DNA from: Microbacterium sp. 4R-513
Lineage (GTDB): Bacteria; Actinomycetota; Actinomycetes; Actinomycetales; Microbacteriaceae
Assembly (NCBI RefSeq): GCF_011046485.1
Contig: NZ_CP049256.1
Coordinates: forward strand, 2,666,001 to 2,730,000
Direction: 5' to 3'
DNA length: 64,000 nucleotides
The notes beneath the pieces were generated by a model. That model was not told the origin of the DNA, made no database searches, and saw nothing but the letters and a program-made list of their open reading frames with translations. The translations under genes were made by a program, and so were the position numbers. Below, in pieces: positions 16,158 through 25,379 of the stretch (positions are counted from its first letter, which is position 1; each line of letters starts with the position of its first letter).

Positions 16158-19100
16158 GTGCCCGCGGCACACGTGACCCCCGGCGACCTGGGACTATCGG
16201 AGCCGGGAGTGACCGTCGTGCACATCGCCGAACCGGAACGCGATCGCCTGCGCCGCGAGATCACGGTGCTGGGCGGGCGTTCGACGCTCCTGCACTACAT
16301 CGACTCGCCCGAGGCGGGGATCGAGATCACAGGGGCGCACCCCGGGAGCCTTCCGCAGTTCATCACGGGGCGCTCGACGCTCCTGTCCAACCTCTTCCGC
16401 GACGAGGTGGCTCTGCGCACCGCTCGCATCGCCGCCGAGCGGATCACGGCGAAGAACGTCGAGCTGCGGACGGCTCGCGGACTGGATGCCGTACGCCTCG
16501 GCGTGGGCCTCGCCATGTGGCGCATCGGCGGGATGTCGTGCACGGCGCCCGTGCTGCTGCGCCCGCTCGCCATCCGGCGGCACCACTCCGACTTCGAGCT
16601 GAAGCTGCACGGCTCGTTCACGGTCAACCCCGAGCTGGTCCGCGCGCTGCGCACGCACTTCGGGATCGAGATCGACGGCCGGGCGCTCGCCGCCCTCGCC
16701 TACGACGGCGGCGTCTTCAAGCCGCAGCCCGTCATCGACCACCTCCGCGCACTGACGGCCTCGATCGACACGTTCGTCGTCAAGCCGCGCCTCGTCGTCT
16801 CGAGCTTCGCCGATGTCGGCGCCCCGATGGCCCGGGACGCCGCCGACCTCGACCACCCGTTCCTCAACGCGCTCGCGGGGCACACCGACGACCGCGAGAC
16901 GGTGACGATCCGCCGCGACCCGCCGCGGGTGTCGAGCCCCGATGAACGCGCCCCGGCATCCGACACCCTGCTGCTCGACGCCGATGCGGAGCAGGAGGCC
17001 GTCCTCGCCCGCATCTCGGCCGGTCACTCGCTCGCCGTCCACACCCTGCCGGGAACGGGCGGCACGCAGACCGTCATCAACGCCGTCGGGCAGCTCGTCA
17101 AGGACGGCAAGCGCGTCCTCATCGTGAGCGCCCGCCGCTCGACGCTCGAGGGCGTCCGCCACCGGCTCGCCGGCATCGGGCTGGGCGGCCTCGCCGTCTC
17201 GCCGCGTGACCTGCAGCGCGACCTCATCCGCGCGATCGGCCGCAACGAGAAGGCCGAGCAGCCCAAGGTCTCCGACATCGACGACGCGCTTGTGCGACTG
17301 CGCGGCGTCCTGCGCGACTACCGCGGCGCCGTCACGCGCACGCATCCCTCGCTCGGCGTCTCGATGCTCGACATCCTGCGCTCGCTCGCGACGCTCACCA
17401 CGCAGCATCCGGTGCCCGAGACGACCGCCCGCTTCGACGGCGCGACACTCGAGCGCCTCGCGAAGGGACGGATGGATGCCGCGGCGAAGCTCGCCACCGC
17501 CGCCCGCCTCGGCGAGTTCCGGGTCGGACCGGGGGAGTCGCCCTGGTACGGCGTGACCTTCGCCACGACGGAGCAGGCGCGCGCCGCGCACGGACTGGCT
17601 GCGACGCTGCACCGCCGGAACGTACCGACGCTGCTGGAACGCGGCTACGAGCTCATCGCGCAGACCCGCATGCGGCCGTTCCGCACGATCACCGAGCTCG
17701 GCATGTACCTCCGCGTGCTGCAGGGCATCCGCGACTCCCTCGACAAGTTCAGCCCGACCGTGTTCGAACGGCCGCTCGGCGAGCTCATCCAGGCGCACGG
17801 GCCCCGTCGGGACTCGCCGGAGCTGAGCGGCACGCGCCGCCGGCACCTCAAGCGGCTCTCGCGCGAGTACGTGCGGCCGGGCGTGCACATCCCCGACATG
17901 TACGAGGCGCTCCTCCGCGTGCAGCAGCAGCGCACCGAGTGGCAGAGGTTCGTCGACGTCGGCGTCGTTCCGGAGGTGCCCCTCGGCCTCGCCGACGTCC
18001 ACGTCGCGTGGCAGCGCGTCGATGCGGAGCTCGCGGAGCTCGACGGCATCCTGCGCCGCGAGGGCGCGGACCGTATGGCAACCCTGCCCGTCGCGGAGCT
18101 CGTCCGCACCCTCGGCGGCCTCGCGGCGGAGTCCGAGGTGTTCGACAACCTCGTCGAGCGCGCCAAGATCCGCGCCGAGCTGGCTGCGCTCGGCCTCGAG
18201 CCGCTGCTCATCGAGCTCTCGGTGCGTCACGTCCGCGAGGACCGCGTCGGCACCGAGCTCGAGTTCGCGTGGTGGCAGTCGGCGCTCGAGCACCTGCTGC
18301 GCTCCGACCGGGCGCTCCTCGGTGCGAACACGGCGGTCGTCGATCGCCTCGAGCGCGACTTCCGGCTCGTCGACGAGGCGCATGCCGCGGCATCCGGTCC
18401 TCTCCTGGCGGCGCAGCTCGCGACGCAGTGGCGCATCGGAATCGTCGATCACGCCGACGAGGCGGCGGCGCTCAAGCAGGCGCTTCGAGACGGGGTGACG
18501 GATGCCTCGCACCTCGGCGCCGTCGCACCGACGCTGCTGCGCACCCTCGCGCCCGTGTGGCTCGCGTCGCCGTACGACGTGCCCGCGATCCCGGACGATC
18601 CCGACTTCGACGTCGTCATCATCGCCGACTCCGGGGCCATCTGCCTCGCCGAGGCGGCGCCGGCGCTGCGGCGCGCCCGCCAGGTCGTCGTGTTCGGCGA
18701 TCCGGTGACCCAGAAGCCGACGCCGTTCCGCGTCGCGACCGGAACGCCGACGGCCGACGACGAGCCCGACGAGCCGTTCGACTCGACGAGCGTCTTCGAG
18801 CGCCTCGCCGAGCTGCTCCCCGTCGAGACGCTCACCCGCAGCTACCGCGCGGGCGGCGAGGACCTCGCCCAGCTGGTCAACGACGCCTTCTACGGCGGCG
18901 AGCTCGTGTCGCTGCCGTGGGCCGGCTCGTACCTCGGCCGGGGCAGCCTGAGCGTCGACTACGTCTCGGGCGGCCACGGCGCGCCCGATCCCGTGACGGG
19001 GGCGGTGGAGAGCCCCGACGCCGAGGTGAACCGCGTCGTGACGCTCGTCGTCGAGCATGCCGTGAACCGCGGCAGCGAGTCCCTCATGGTCGTGACCGCC

Positions 19101-19838
19101 AGCGCGCGCCATGCGGAGCGCGTGCGCGCCGCCGTCGCCGACGCGTTCGCGGGACGGTCGGACGTCGCCGACTTCGTCTCGCGCGACACGGCCGAGCCCT
19201 TCGCCGTGCTGACGCTCGAGGAGTCGGTGGCCGAGAGCCGCGACCGCGTGATCTTCTCGCTCGGCTTCGGCCTCACCCGCCACGGCCGCGTGCTCAGCGA
19301 CTTCGGCGACCTCTCGCAGCCCGATGGCGACCGGCTTCTGACGGTCGGGATGACGCGTGCCCGGCGCTCGATGGTCATCGTGTCGTCGATCCGGCCCTCG
19401 GCCTTCGACGACGGGCGCCTGGAGTACGGCGCGGCGACGCTCATGAGCATCCTCGGCGGCATCGCCGCGCGCTCCCGGGAGGCCCGGCTGGAGGATCTCG
19501 CCGATCCGCTCACGCGGTCGCTCGCCCACGAGCTCCGCGCGCTCGGGCTCTCTGTCGACGTGCACTACCGCGGGCTGCTGCCGCTCGTCGCTCAGTACGA
19601 CGGCAAGGCCGTGGTGGCCGAGAGCGACCCAGAGACGATCGGCGAGTCGCTGCGCGAATCGCTCCGCCTGCGCCCGCAGATCCTCCGCCGGCTCGGCTGG
19701 CACTACGTGCGCGTGCACGCCTTCGACCTCTACAGCGATCCCGCCGGCGTCGCGGCGCGGATCGCCGCTCTCCTGGGTGTGCCGCCTGAAGGGCCGACGA
19801 ACGCCACCGATACCCAGCCCCTCGATGTCATCGAGTGA
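16158..19838 (+). CDS. Large SF1-helicase-like protein with degenerate ATP-binding motifs
   Basis: 1226 residues from GTG at 16158, preceded by GGAGGA six bases upstream. The frame is open further left but without ribosome site. The layout resembles UPF1-like SF1 helicases, with a unique N-terminal 290 residues. The Walker A equivalent LPGTGGTQT (297-305) has Gly302 where the essential Lys should be. The Walker B equivalent 'VVIIADSGAI' (about 820) has Asp-Ser where Asp-Glu is expected. A 'FGDPVTQKPTPF' segment, an 'SYRAGGEDLA' segment and a C-terminal motif VI-like 'GMTRARRSM' (about 1063) follow. The fold is that of a helicase, but ATP hydrolysis is doubtful. It is followed by a small gene that overlaps its stop. 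Its role is unknown; conserved AAA/helicase proteins of this size occur in Microbacteriaceae. Confidence 0.8.
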   Translation: MPAAHVTPGDLGLSEPGVTVVHIAEPERDRLRREITVLGGRSTLLHYIDSPEAGIEITGAHPGSLPQFITGRSTLLSNLFRDEVALRTARIAAERITAKNVELRTARGLDAVRLGVGLAMWRIGGMSCTAPVLLRPLAIRRHHSDFELKLHGSFTVNPELVRALRTHFGIEIDGRALAALAYDGGVFKPQPVIDHLRALTASIDTFVVKPRLVVSSFADVGAPMARDAADLDHPFLNALAGHTDDRETVTIRRDPPRVSSPDERAPASDTLLLDADAEQEAVLARISAGHSLAVHTLPGTGGTQTVINAVGQLVKDGKRVLIVSARRSTLEGVRHRLAGIGLGGLAVSPRDLQRDLIRAIGRNEKAEQPKVSDIDDALVRLRGVLRDYRGAVTRTHPSLGVSMLDILRSLATLTTQHPVPETTARFDGATLERLAKGRMDAAAKLATAARLGEFRVGPGESPWYGVTFATTEQARAAHGLAATLHRRNVPTLLERGYELIAQTRMRPFRTITELGMYLRVLQGIRDSLDKFSPTVFERPLGELIQAHGPRRDSPELSGTRRRHLKRLSREYVRPGVHIPDMYEALLRVQQQRTEWQRFVDVGVVPEVPLGLADVHVAWQRVDAELAELDGILRREGADRMATLPVAELVRTLGGLAAESEVFDNLVERAKIRAELAALGLEPLLIELSVRHVREDRVGTELEFAWWQSALEHLLRSDRALLGANTAVVDRLERDFRLVDEAHAAASGPLLAAQLATQWRIGIVDHADEAAALKQALRDGVTDASHLGAVAPTLLRTLAPVWLASPYDVPAIPDDPDFDVVIIADSGAICLAEAAPALRRARQVVVFGDPVTQKPTPFRVATGTPTADDEPDEPFDSTSVFERLAELLPVETLTRSYRAGGEDLAQLVNDAFYGGELVSLPWAGSYLGRGSLSVDYVSGGHGAPDPVTGAVESPDAEVNRVVTLVVEHAVNRGSESLMVVTASARHAERVRAAVADAFAGRSDVADFVSRDTAEPFAVLTLEESVAESRDRVIFSLGFGLTRHGRVLSDFGDLSQPDGDRLLTVGMTRARRSMVIVSSIRPSAFDDGRLEYGAATLMSILGGIAARSREARLEDLADPLTRSLAHELRALGLSVDVHYRGLLPLVAQYDGKAVVAESDPETIGESLRESLRLRPQILRRLGWHYVRVHAFDLYSDPAGVAARIAALLGVPPEGPTNATDTQPLDVIE

Positions 19839-20019
19839 CCGTCAGCGCATCGATCGGGTTCCGGGCTCGCGCAGAGCGAAGCTGACGCCCGCGCCGGGCA
19901 CGGCGGGAGAGCCCGTCGAGCCCGACGCATCGGAAGACGCGGGGGATGAGGCATCCGTCCGCCCCGGCCAGGGGCCGAACGATGAGCGCATGAAGCGGGA
20001 CGTCCCGCCGCACTGGTGA
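19825..20019 (+). CDS. Small hydrophilic protein, 64 aa
   Basis: ATG at 19825 lies inside the end of the helicase-like gene, overlapping it by 14 bases, which suggests coupled translation. The product is polar and disordered-looking, with an acidic middle. The C-terminal NDERMKRDVPPHW looks like the short conserved ending of small Microbacteriaceae proteins ('..NDERL..DKPPHW'). No domain is recognised. Convergent with mscL one base away. Confidence 0.55.
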   Translation: MSSSDRQRIDRVPGSRRAKLTPAPGTAGEPVEPDASEDAGDEASVRPGQGPNDERMKRDVPPHW

Positions 20020-20020
20020 C

Positions 20021-20446
20021 TCAGGGGCGCGAGGCGGGGCTCTGCCTCTCGAGCAGGTCGCGGATCTGGACCAGGAGCTCCTGCTCGGTCGGCAGCTGCG
20101 GCTCGTCGGGGGCCTTCTCGACGCCCGCCTTCGCTGCGGCCCGCTGCTTCATGTGGTTCATCGGGTAGACGAAGACGAAGTACACGACGACGGCGACGGC
20201 GAGGAACTGGATGATCGCGCCGATGATGAGGCCCCAGCCGAAGGTCGTCTCGCCGCCGGAAAGGGTGGGGACGGTGGTCGAGATGTCGTTGATGCTGTCG
20301 GCCTGGAAGATCAGGGCGATGAGCGGATTGATCAGTCCCTCGACGATCGCGTTGACGATCGAGGTGAACGCCGCACCGATGACCACGGCGACGGCCAGGT
20401 CGATGACGTTCCCGCGGAGGATGAATTCCTTGAAGCCCTTGATCAT
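20021..20446 (-). CDS. mscL: Large-conductance mechanosensitive channel
   Basis: 141 residues, normal for MscL. Begins MIKGFKEFILRGNVIDLAVA with the N-terminal amphipathic helix and TM1 (about 14-36). TM2 is GLIIGAIIQFLAVAVVVYFV (about 72-95). A charged cytoplasmic C-terminal helix follows with PTEQELLVQIRDLL. It forms a homopentamer that opens under membrane tension and releases solutes on osmotic downshift. ATG at 20446 fixes the start, since the upstream open frame is Arg-rich nonsense. It is in the same direction as fmdB and the 5-formyl-THF ligase gene. Confidence 0.95.
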   Translation of the reverse strand: MIKGFKEFILRGNVIDLAVAVVIGAAFTSIVNAIVEGLINPLIALIFQADSINDISTTVPTLSGGETTFGWGLIIGAIIQFLAVAVVVYFVFVYPMNHMKQRAAAKAGVEKAPDEPQLPTEQELLVQIRDLLERQSPASRP

Positions 20447-20483
20447 GAGTTGCGCCCTCACTGTCGCCGGCTTCCGCCGGAGG

Positions 20484-20792
20484 TCAGCCCGCTGCGGCGG
20501 GCGAGGCCTTCGCCTCGGACTTCGATCCTGTCGAAGATGAGGAGGAGTCGCCACCTGAGGAGCCGCCCGACGAGCCGCTCGACGAGGACGCCGACGATCC
20601 CGACTCCTTCGGGGTCGTGCGCGAGTCGGTGCGGTAGAAGCCCGAGCCATTGAAGGTGACGCCGATCGAGCCGTACTCCTTGCGGAGCGGTCCTCCGCAC
20701 TCCGGGCACTCGTTGAGCGCGGGCTCGGCGAAGGACTGGACCGCGTCGAAGCGGTGTCCGCACTGCTTGCAGGCGTAGGCGTAGGTGGGCAT
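20484..20792 (-). CDS. FmdB-family zinc-ribbon protein
   Basis: 102 residues. The N-terminal zinc ribbon MPTYAYACKQCGHRFDAVQS has a second knuckle ECPECGGPL; four Cys bind one Zn. It carries VTFNGSGFYRTDSR, a conserved FmdB segment. The C-terminal 45 residues are a Ser/Gly-rich disordered tail. The family is widespread; regulation of formamidase/amide genes was the first suggested role but is not general. The gene is next to mscL and the 5-formyl-THF ligase, an arrangement common in actinobacteria. Confidence 0.9.
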   Translation of the reverse strand: MPTYAYACKQCGHRFDAVQSFAEPALNECPECGGPLRKEYGSIGVTFNGSGFYRTDSRTTPKESGSSASSSSGSSGGSSGGDSSSSSTGSKSEAKASPAAAG

Positions 20793-20806
20793 GGAGCTCT
20801 CTCGGG

Positions 20807-21403
20807 TCAGCGCCGCGCGGGCGACAGGACGAGGGTCTGGGTGGGGGTGACGATGCCGGTGACGGGCTGGTCGTGCAGGTCGCGCGGCACTTCGTCGAGG
20901 ACTTCGGAGTCGTAGACCACGGCATAGACGGGAGGGCAGCGCTCCATCGAGCCGATCGTCTTGTCGAAGAAGCCGCGGCCCCAGCCGAGTCGCATGCCGG
21001 TGCGGTCTACGGCCGCCGCCGGGATGACGAGCAGGTCGACGTCGTTGACCGCGATCGGTCCGAGCAGTTCGCCGACCGGCTCGGGGAGCCCGAACATGCC
21101 CTCCGTGATGTCGAAGTCGGGGGCGGCGACCGCCCAGTCCAGCAGGCCGTCGGTGCGCGTGATGGGAAGGAGCACACGGATGCCGCGCCGCACCGCGCCC
21201 TCGACGAACTCACGCGTGCCGGGCTCGGTCGTCGTCGACAGGAAGCACGAGAGCGAGCGCACGCCCAGGCGGGTGACCAGAGCGTCGAGCTGCTCGGTGA
21301 TACCGCGGGCCGCGGCATCCCGCTGCGACTCGGTCAGCAGCTGACGACGCTCACGCAGCTCGGCCCGGAGGGCCCGCTTGGCATCGGCGATCGCGTCGGA
21401 CAT
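20807..21403 (-). CDS. 5-formyltetrahydrofolate cyclo-ligase
   Basis: 198 residues from ATG at 21403. Converts 5-formyl-THF to 5,10-methenyl-THF with ATP. The N-terminal 'AKRALRAELRERRQLLTESQ' is typical of the family. The ATP-binding signature is RLGWGRGFFDKTI near residue 145, and PVTGIVTPTQTLVLSP closes the protein. Cytosolic. Divergent from galU, with 82 bases between the two start codons. Confidence 0.92.
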   Translation of the reverse strand: MSDAIADAKRALRAELRERRQLLTESQRDAAARGITEQLDALVTRLGVRSLSCFLSTTTEPGTREFVEGAVRRGIRVLLPITRTDGLLDWAVAAPDFDITEGMFGLPEPVGELLGPIAVNDVDLLVIPAAAVDRTGMRLGWGRGFFDKTIGSMERCPPVYAVVYDSEVLDEVPRDLHDQPVTGIVTPTQTLVLSPARR

Positions 21404-21485
21404 GCTGTCGATTCTAGGCGGGCACAGTGCACAGGGATTCCGCAAGGTCCCGCGGCCGAAATCGCCCGCTCGATAGGATCGGGGG

Positions 21486-22373
21486 ATGCCTCATAAGCCC
21501 TTCAAGGCGGTCATTCCGGCCGCCGGACTCGGTACGCGCTTCCTTCCCGCGACGAAGGCCATGCCGAAGGAGATGCTGCCGGTCGTCGACAAGCCCGCGA
21601 TCCAGTACGTGGTCGAAGAGGCGACGCAGGCCGGCATCAATGACATCCTCATCATCATCGGCCGCAACAAGAACGCGCTCTCGAACCACTTCGACTCGGT
21701 GCCCGAGCTCGAGACGAACCTGGAGCGGAAGGGCGACACGGACCGGCTCGCGAAGGTGCAGGAGTCGAGCGATCTCGCCGACATCCACTTCGTCCGCCAG
21801 GGTGAGCCCAAGGGTCTCGGCCACGCGGTCCTGCGCGCCCGCTCGCACGTCGGCGACAACGCCTTCGCCGTGCTGCTCGGCGACGACCTCATCGACGAGC
21901 GCGATCCGCTGCTCACGACGATGCTCGAGGAGCACGAGCGCACCGGCGCCGCCGTCATCGCGCTGATGGAGGTCGACCCCGCGCACATCCACATGTACGG
22001 CGCGGCGGCGGTCGAAGAGACCGGCCACGAAGGAACCGTCAAGGTCACGGGCCTCGTCGAGAAGCCGAAGGCGGAGGATGCCCCGTCCAACCTCGCCATC
22101 ATCGGCCGGTACGTCCTGCCTGCGTCCGTGTTCGAGATCCTCGAGCGCACGGCGCCCGGCAAGGGGGGCGAGATCCAGCTGACCGACGCTCTGCAGGAGC
22201 TGGCCGCTGATCCGGACGGTCCCGGCGTGTACGGAGTCGTTTTCCGGGGTCGCCGCTATGACACCGGCGATAGGCTGGACTACATCAAGGCCATCGTGCA
22301 GCTCGCCGCCGATCGTGAAGACCTCGGCCCCGACCTGCGACCCTGGCTCAAGGAGTTCGCGGCGACACTGTGA
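21486..22373 (+). CDS. galU: UTP--glucose-1-phosphate uridylyltransferase
   Basis: 295 residues. Makes UDP-glucose from UTP and glucose-1-phosphate. The nucleotidyl-transferase signature AAGLGTRFLPATKAMPKEML is present at 11-30, with VVDKPAIQYVVEEA, then GLVEKPKAEDAPSNLAIIGR and the GGEIQLTDALQELA segment. The GGGG start context is weak, but ATG at 21486 gives the exact family start. The next gene, a GNAT enzyme, starts 23 bases later, so they are likely co-transcribed. Confidence 0.96.
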   Translation: MPHKPFKAVIPAAGLGTRFLPATKAMPKEMLPVVDKPAIQYVVEEATQAGINDILIIIGRNKNALSNHFDSVPELETNLERKGDTDRLAKVQESSDLADIHFVRQGEPKGLGHAVLRARSHVGDNAFAVLLGDDLIDERDPLLTTMLEEHERTGAAVIALMEVDPAHIHMYGAAAVEETGHEGTVKVTGLVEKPKAEDAPSNLAIIGRYVLPASVFEILERTAPGKGGEIQLTDALQELAADPDGPGVYGVVFRGRRYDTGDRLDYIKAIVQLAADREDLGPDLRPWLKEFAATL

Positions 22374-22396
22374 CGCCGCCAGGGTGAGGGGGGTCC

Positions 22397-23026
22397 GTGG
22401 AAGTGACCGCTCCCCGTCGGCACGGGTCGGTGTCGATCCGGCTGATCCGCCAGCGCGACGCTCGCGCTCTGCAGAACGAGCTGCTGACGAACCGCTCATG
22501 GCTTCGGCCGTGGGAGGCGACGAGCCCCGATGGCCCGGTGTCGTTCGACATGCGCCTCGGCATCCGTCGTCTGCTGCAGCAGTACCGCGACGGCGCCGGC
22601 GTGCCGTTCGTCATGGAGTACGACGGCGAGATCGCCGGACAGCTCAACGTGTGGGGCGTCGCCCGCGGCTCGCTCGCCTCGGCGACGATCGGGTACTGGG
22701 TGAGCGAACGGTTCGCCGGCCGCAACATCACCCCGACGTCCGTCGCCATGGCGACCGACATCTGCTTCAGCGAACTGCGGCTGCACCGCATGGAGATCTG
22801 CATCCGGCCAGAGAACCGCGCGAGCCTGCGGGTCGTCGAGAAGCTCGGCTTCCGGTACGAGGGGCTGCGGCGCCGCTACATCCACATCGACGGTGACTGG
22901 CGCGACCACTACGCCTTCGCCCTCGTGCGGGAAGAGGTGCCCGAGGGAGTCCTCGAGCGCTGGGTGCAGGGCCGCGCGCCGCAGGATGCCGCGACCATTC
23001 CGCCCTCCGACCGTCTGCACGCCTGA
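22397..23026 (+). CDS. GNAT acetyltransferase, RimJ-like
   Basis: 209 residues from GTG at 22397 with GAGGGGG just upstream. RimJ/RimL-type GNAT: SIRLIRQRDARALQNELL, then IGYWVSERFAGRNITPTSVA, HRMEICIRPENRASLRVVEK (acetyl-CoA pocket) and LGFRYEGLRRRYIHIDGDWR. It transfers acetyl groups to protein N-termini or small amines; the substrate is not identifiable. Its place between galU and a GlpR-like membrane protein is the conserved actinobacterial neighbourhood galU-glp-rimJ-glpR, here lacking glp. Confidence 0.9.
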   Translation: MEVTAPRRHGSVSIRLIRQRDARALQNELLTNRSWLRPWEATSPDGPVSFDMRLGIRRLLQQYRDGAGVPFVMEYDGEIAGQLNVWGVARGSLASATIGYWVSERFAGRNITPTSVAMATDICFSELRLHRMEICIRPENRASLRVVEKLGFRYEGLRRRYIHIDGDWRDHYAFALVREEVPEGVLERWVQGRAPQDAATIPPSDRLHA

Positions 23027-23124
23027 TCCGGGACCGGGCCGACACGCCCGGCGCATCATACGGCTCCTGACGACACGCCGGTATATCACCGGTCTCCGAC
23101 ATCGCCTCGCTTACCGTGGGACGC

Positions 23125-24027
23125 ATGGGTGGGCAGGTGCTGGGCGGAGGGGTCATCGTCCTCGTCGCCGCGCTCCTGTGGCTCGTGTACCTGCTGCCCT
23201 CGTGGGCCAGCCGTCGTCAGTACGACGCGGCCGAGCGCAACGCCGTCCGTCTCAACCAGGCTCTGCGGGTTCTCGCCGAGACGAGCGAGACGCCCGAAGA
23301 GGTGCACCTCGAGCTCAATGCGCGGACCGCGCTCGCCCAGCAGAAGCTGGCGCGCCGGGCTCTCGCCGAGCAGGAGGATCTCGCCAAGCGCACGCAGGCG
23401 GAGCTCGAGCAGGCGCGCCTGGAAGAGGCCCGCGCCGCGCTCGCGGTCGCTCGTGACCTCCCCGCGGCGCGTCGTGCGCGCGCCCGTCGCCGCGCACGTC
23501 TCCTGACGACGATCCTCGCGCTCGCCGCGCTCGGGCTCGTGTCGTGGGGTGTGTGGGAGCTCGTCACGGTCGGGGTCTGGTCCTCGATCGCATGGGGCGC
23601 CGGGGTACTGGCCGTGTGCGTCATGCTGCTGCGACGGATGGCGCGAGTCGGCCGCCGCGCCGCGATGGCCGAGACGGTGACGGATGCCGCGACCCGCGCC
23701 GCACTTCCGGTGCAGGATGTCGCGCTCGCCGCCGAGGAGCGTGCGTGGGAGCCTCGGGAGCTGCCGCGCCCCCTCACCGCGTCGGCGGGGTCGCGCGCCG
23801 CCGCCGTGCTGGACGTCGTGGACGCCCGCGAGGCGCTCCGCGAAGCCGCCCGGGAAGAGGCGATGCGGGTGCGCGCCGAGGCGCAGCGCCCGCCTTCGAT
23901 CGACCGGGCACGCCGGGCTCGCGAAGAGGCCGCGGCGAGCGGGTTCGCCCCCAGCGGGCAGGTCGACGACGCCGAGATCGAGGCGCACGTCCGGCGCCTG
24001 CTCGAGCGGCGCGCCTCGGGTCAATAG
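23125..24027 (+). CDS. GlpR-like cell-division membrane protein
   Basis: 300 residues. TM1 at the N-terminus (VIVLVAALLWLVYLLPSWAS), then about 100 residues of Arg/Glu/Ala-rich coiled coil. A hydrophobic hairpin follows (LLTTILALAALGLVSWGVWE and WSSIAWGAGVLAVCVMLL, about 125-170), then a soluble Ala/Arg-rich tail. This topology and the galU-rimJ context match GlpR, the membrane receptor of the gephyrin-like Glp protein that links FtsZ to the divisome in corynebacteria. No glp/moeA-like gene is adjacent. ATG at 23125; an in-frame GTG at 23116 is possible. Confidence 0.65.
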   Translation: MGGQVLGGGVIVLVAALLWLVYLLPSWASRRQYDAAERNAVRLNQALRVLAETSETPEEVHLELNARTALAQQKLARRALAEQEDLAKRTQAELEQARLEEARAALAVARDLPAARRARARRRARLLTTILALAALGLVSWGVWELVTVGVWSSIAWGAGVLAVCVMLLRRMARVGRRAAMAETVTDAATRAALPVQDVALAAEERAWEPRELPRPLTASAGSRAAAVLDVVDAREALREAAREEAMRVRAEAQRPPSIDRARRAREEAAASGFAPSGQVDDAEIEAHVRRLLERRASGQ

Positions 24028-24106
24028 CGGCCGTCGCGCGCTAGCCCGGCACGTTTGGGCTGCCGCCCCAGAGCGGGCGGGCGAGCGATGCCGGCAGGAT
24101 CGGGTG

Positions 24107-25315
24107 TCAGCGACCTGCAGACGAGGCGTCGAACAGCACGAGTCCCGCACCGACGACGAGCTCGCGCAGAGGGGTCCGCACGAGCAGGTCCATGACATTC
24201 TCGGCGTCGACGAGGACGATGTCGGCGCGTTCGCCCTCCCGGATGCCGTGGTGGGGCAGACCCGCGAAGGACCCCGCCGCGGCCGTCACGATGTCGACGA
24301 CGCGTGCCAGGTCCTCGTCGCGCACGAGGCTCGATGACCGGGCATACTGCCACGCGATGCCGAGCGTGTCGCCCGTGCCGTACGGGCTCCAGAGGTCGCG
24401 GATGCCGTCGGTGCCGAAGGCGAAGTGCACGCCGGCGTCGTCGAGCTCGTGGAGCGGGAGCTGGGGGAGCCGCAGCGGCGCGACGGTCGTCAAGGTGACG
24501 TCGAGGGCGGCCATCCGCTGCAGCAGATCGCGCCGGCGCACGGGGTCGACCTGGGCGATCGCGAAGCCGTGCGCGATGTTGACGCGCCCCGTGAGCCCCA
24601 GGGCTTCGGTCCGGTCGAGGATGAGGTCGAACTGGAAGGCGCCGAGCTCGGCGGGATCGTGCAGGTGGATGTCGATGCCCACGCCGTGCTCGGCCGCGAT
24701 CGCGAACAGGGCGTCGAGCTGCCCGACCGGGTCCCGGTCGATGCCCGCGGGATCGAGCCCGCCGACATGCTCGGCGAGCCCCTCCCGGGCGGCCTGGGCG
24801 AGGAGTTCGAGGACCCCGGGCCGGCGGAGGACGCCGTCCTGCGGGAACGCGACGAGCTCCGCCCGCATGCCGTCGCCGTACTCGGCGAGCGCCTCGCGCA
24901 CGACCTCGAGCCCGCGGAGGCCGAGACCCAGGTCGACGTCGACGTGGGTGCGGATCGCGGTGGTGCCGTGACGCACGAACTCGGCGAGCACGCTGCGGGT
25001 GATCGACACGCTCGGGATGCCGAGCTCGTCGCGGCGCGCACGCTCGTGCCGGATGCGACCATCCGTGCCGCCTTCGCCGCCGTACGACTGCCACGGGAGG
25101 CCCCACCAGGACTTGTCGACGTGCGCGTGGGCGTTCACGATGCCGGGGATCGCGAGCAGTCCGCGGCCGTCGACCTCGCCGTCCCGACGTGATTCTCCCG
25201 ACGCCGGGGCGACGCGCGCGATGCGTCCATCGCCGCGGAACGCGAGGTCGTGGCGACCCCCGTCGGGGAGTCGGATGTCGCGGATTCCGGTCAGTCGCGA
25301 GGGCGTGATGCTCAT
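24107..25315 (-). CDS. Cytosine-deaminase-like amidohydrolase
   Basis: 402 residues from ATG at 25315. The open frame runs on across the tRNA gene but that part cannot be coding. Metal ligands of the amidohydrolase superfamily fit the CodA/AtzB subgroup: NAHAHVDKSW near 61-70, IRTHVDVD, IDIHLHDP, NIAHGFAI, and FGTDGIRDLWSPYGTGD (the CodA 'FGxDxxxDPWxPxGxxD' pattern). Cytosolic hydrolase of a cyclic amidine or amide; cytosine, creatinine or a triazine are possible. No transporter is adjacent. Confidence 0.82.
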   Translation of the reverse strand: MSITPSRLTGIRDIRLPDGGRHDLAFRGDGRIARVAPASGESRRDGEVDGRGLLAIPGIVNAHAHVDKSWWGLPWQSYGGEGGTDGRIRHERARRDELGIPSVSITRSVLAEFVRHGTTAIRTHVDVDLGLGLRGLEVVREALAEYGDGMRAELVAFPQDGVLRRPGVLELLAQAAREGLAEHVGGLDPAGIDRDPVGQLDALFAIAAEHGVGIDIHLHDPAELGAFQFDLILDRTEALGLTGRVNIAHGFAIAQVDPVRRRDLLQRMAALDVTLTTVAPLRLPQLPLHELDDAGVHFAFGTDGIRDLWSPYGTGDTLGIAWQYARSSSLVRDEDLARVVDIVTAAAGSFAGLPHHGIREGERADIVLVDAENVMDLLVRTPLRELVVGAGLVLFDASSAGR

Positions 25316-25379
25316 CGCTCCATCCTCTCGCGTCGATTCGGACGCCTCCGCCGAGCGTGATAATGTAACGGAGGTTCTC

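Noticed and set aside
16194..19718. Very long open frame antisense to the helicase-like gene (1174 codons)
   Set aside because: It mirrors the codon structure of the plus-strand gene in 70% G+C DNA and has His/Arg/Val-rich nonsense composition with no motif.
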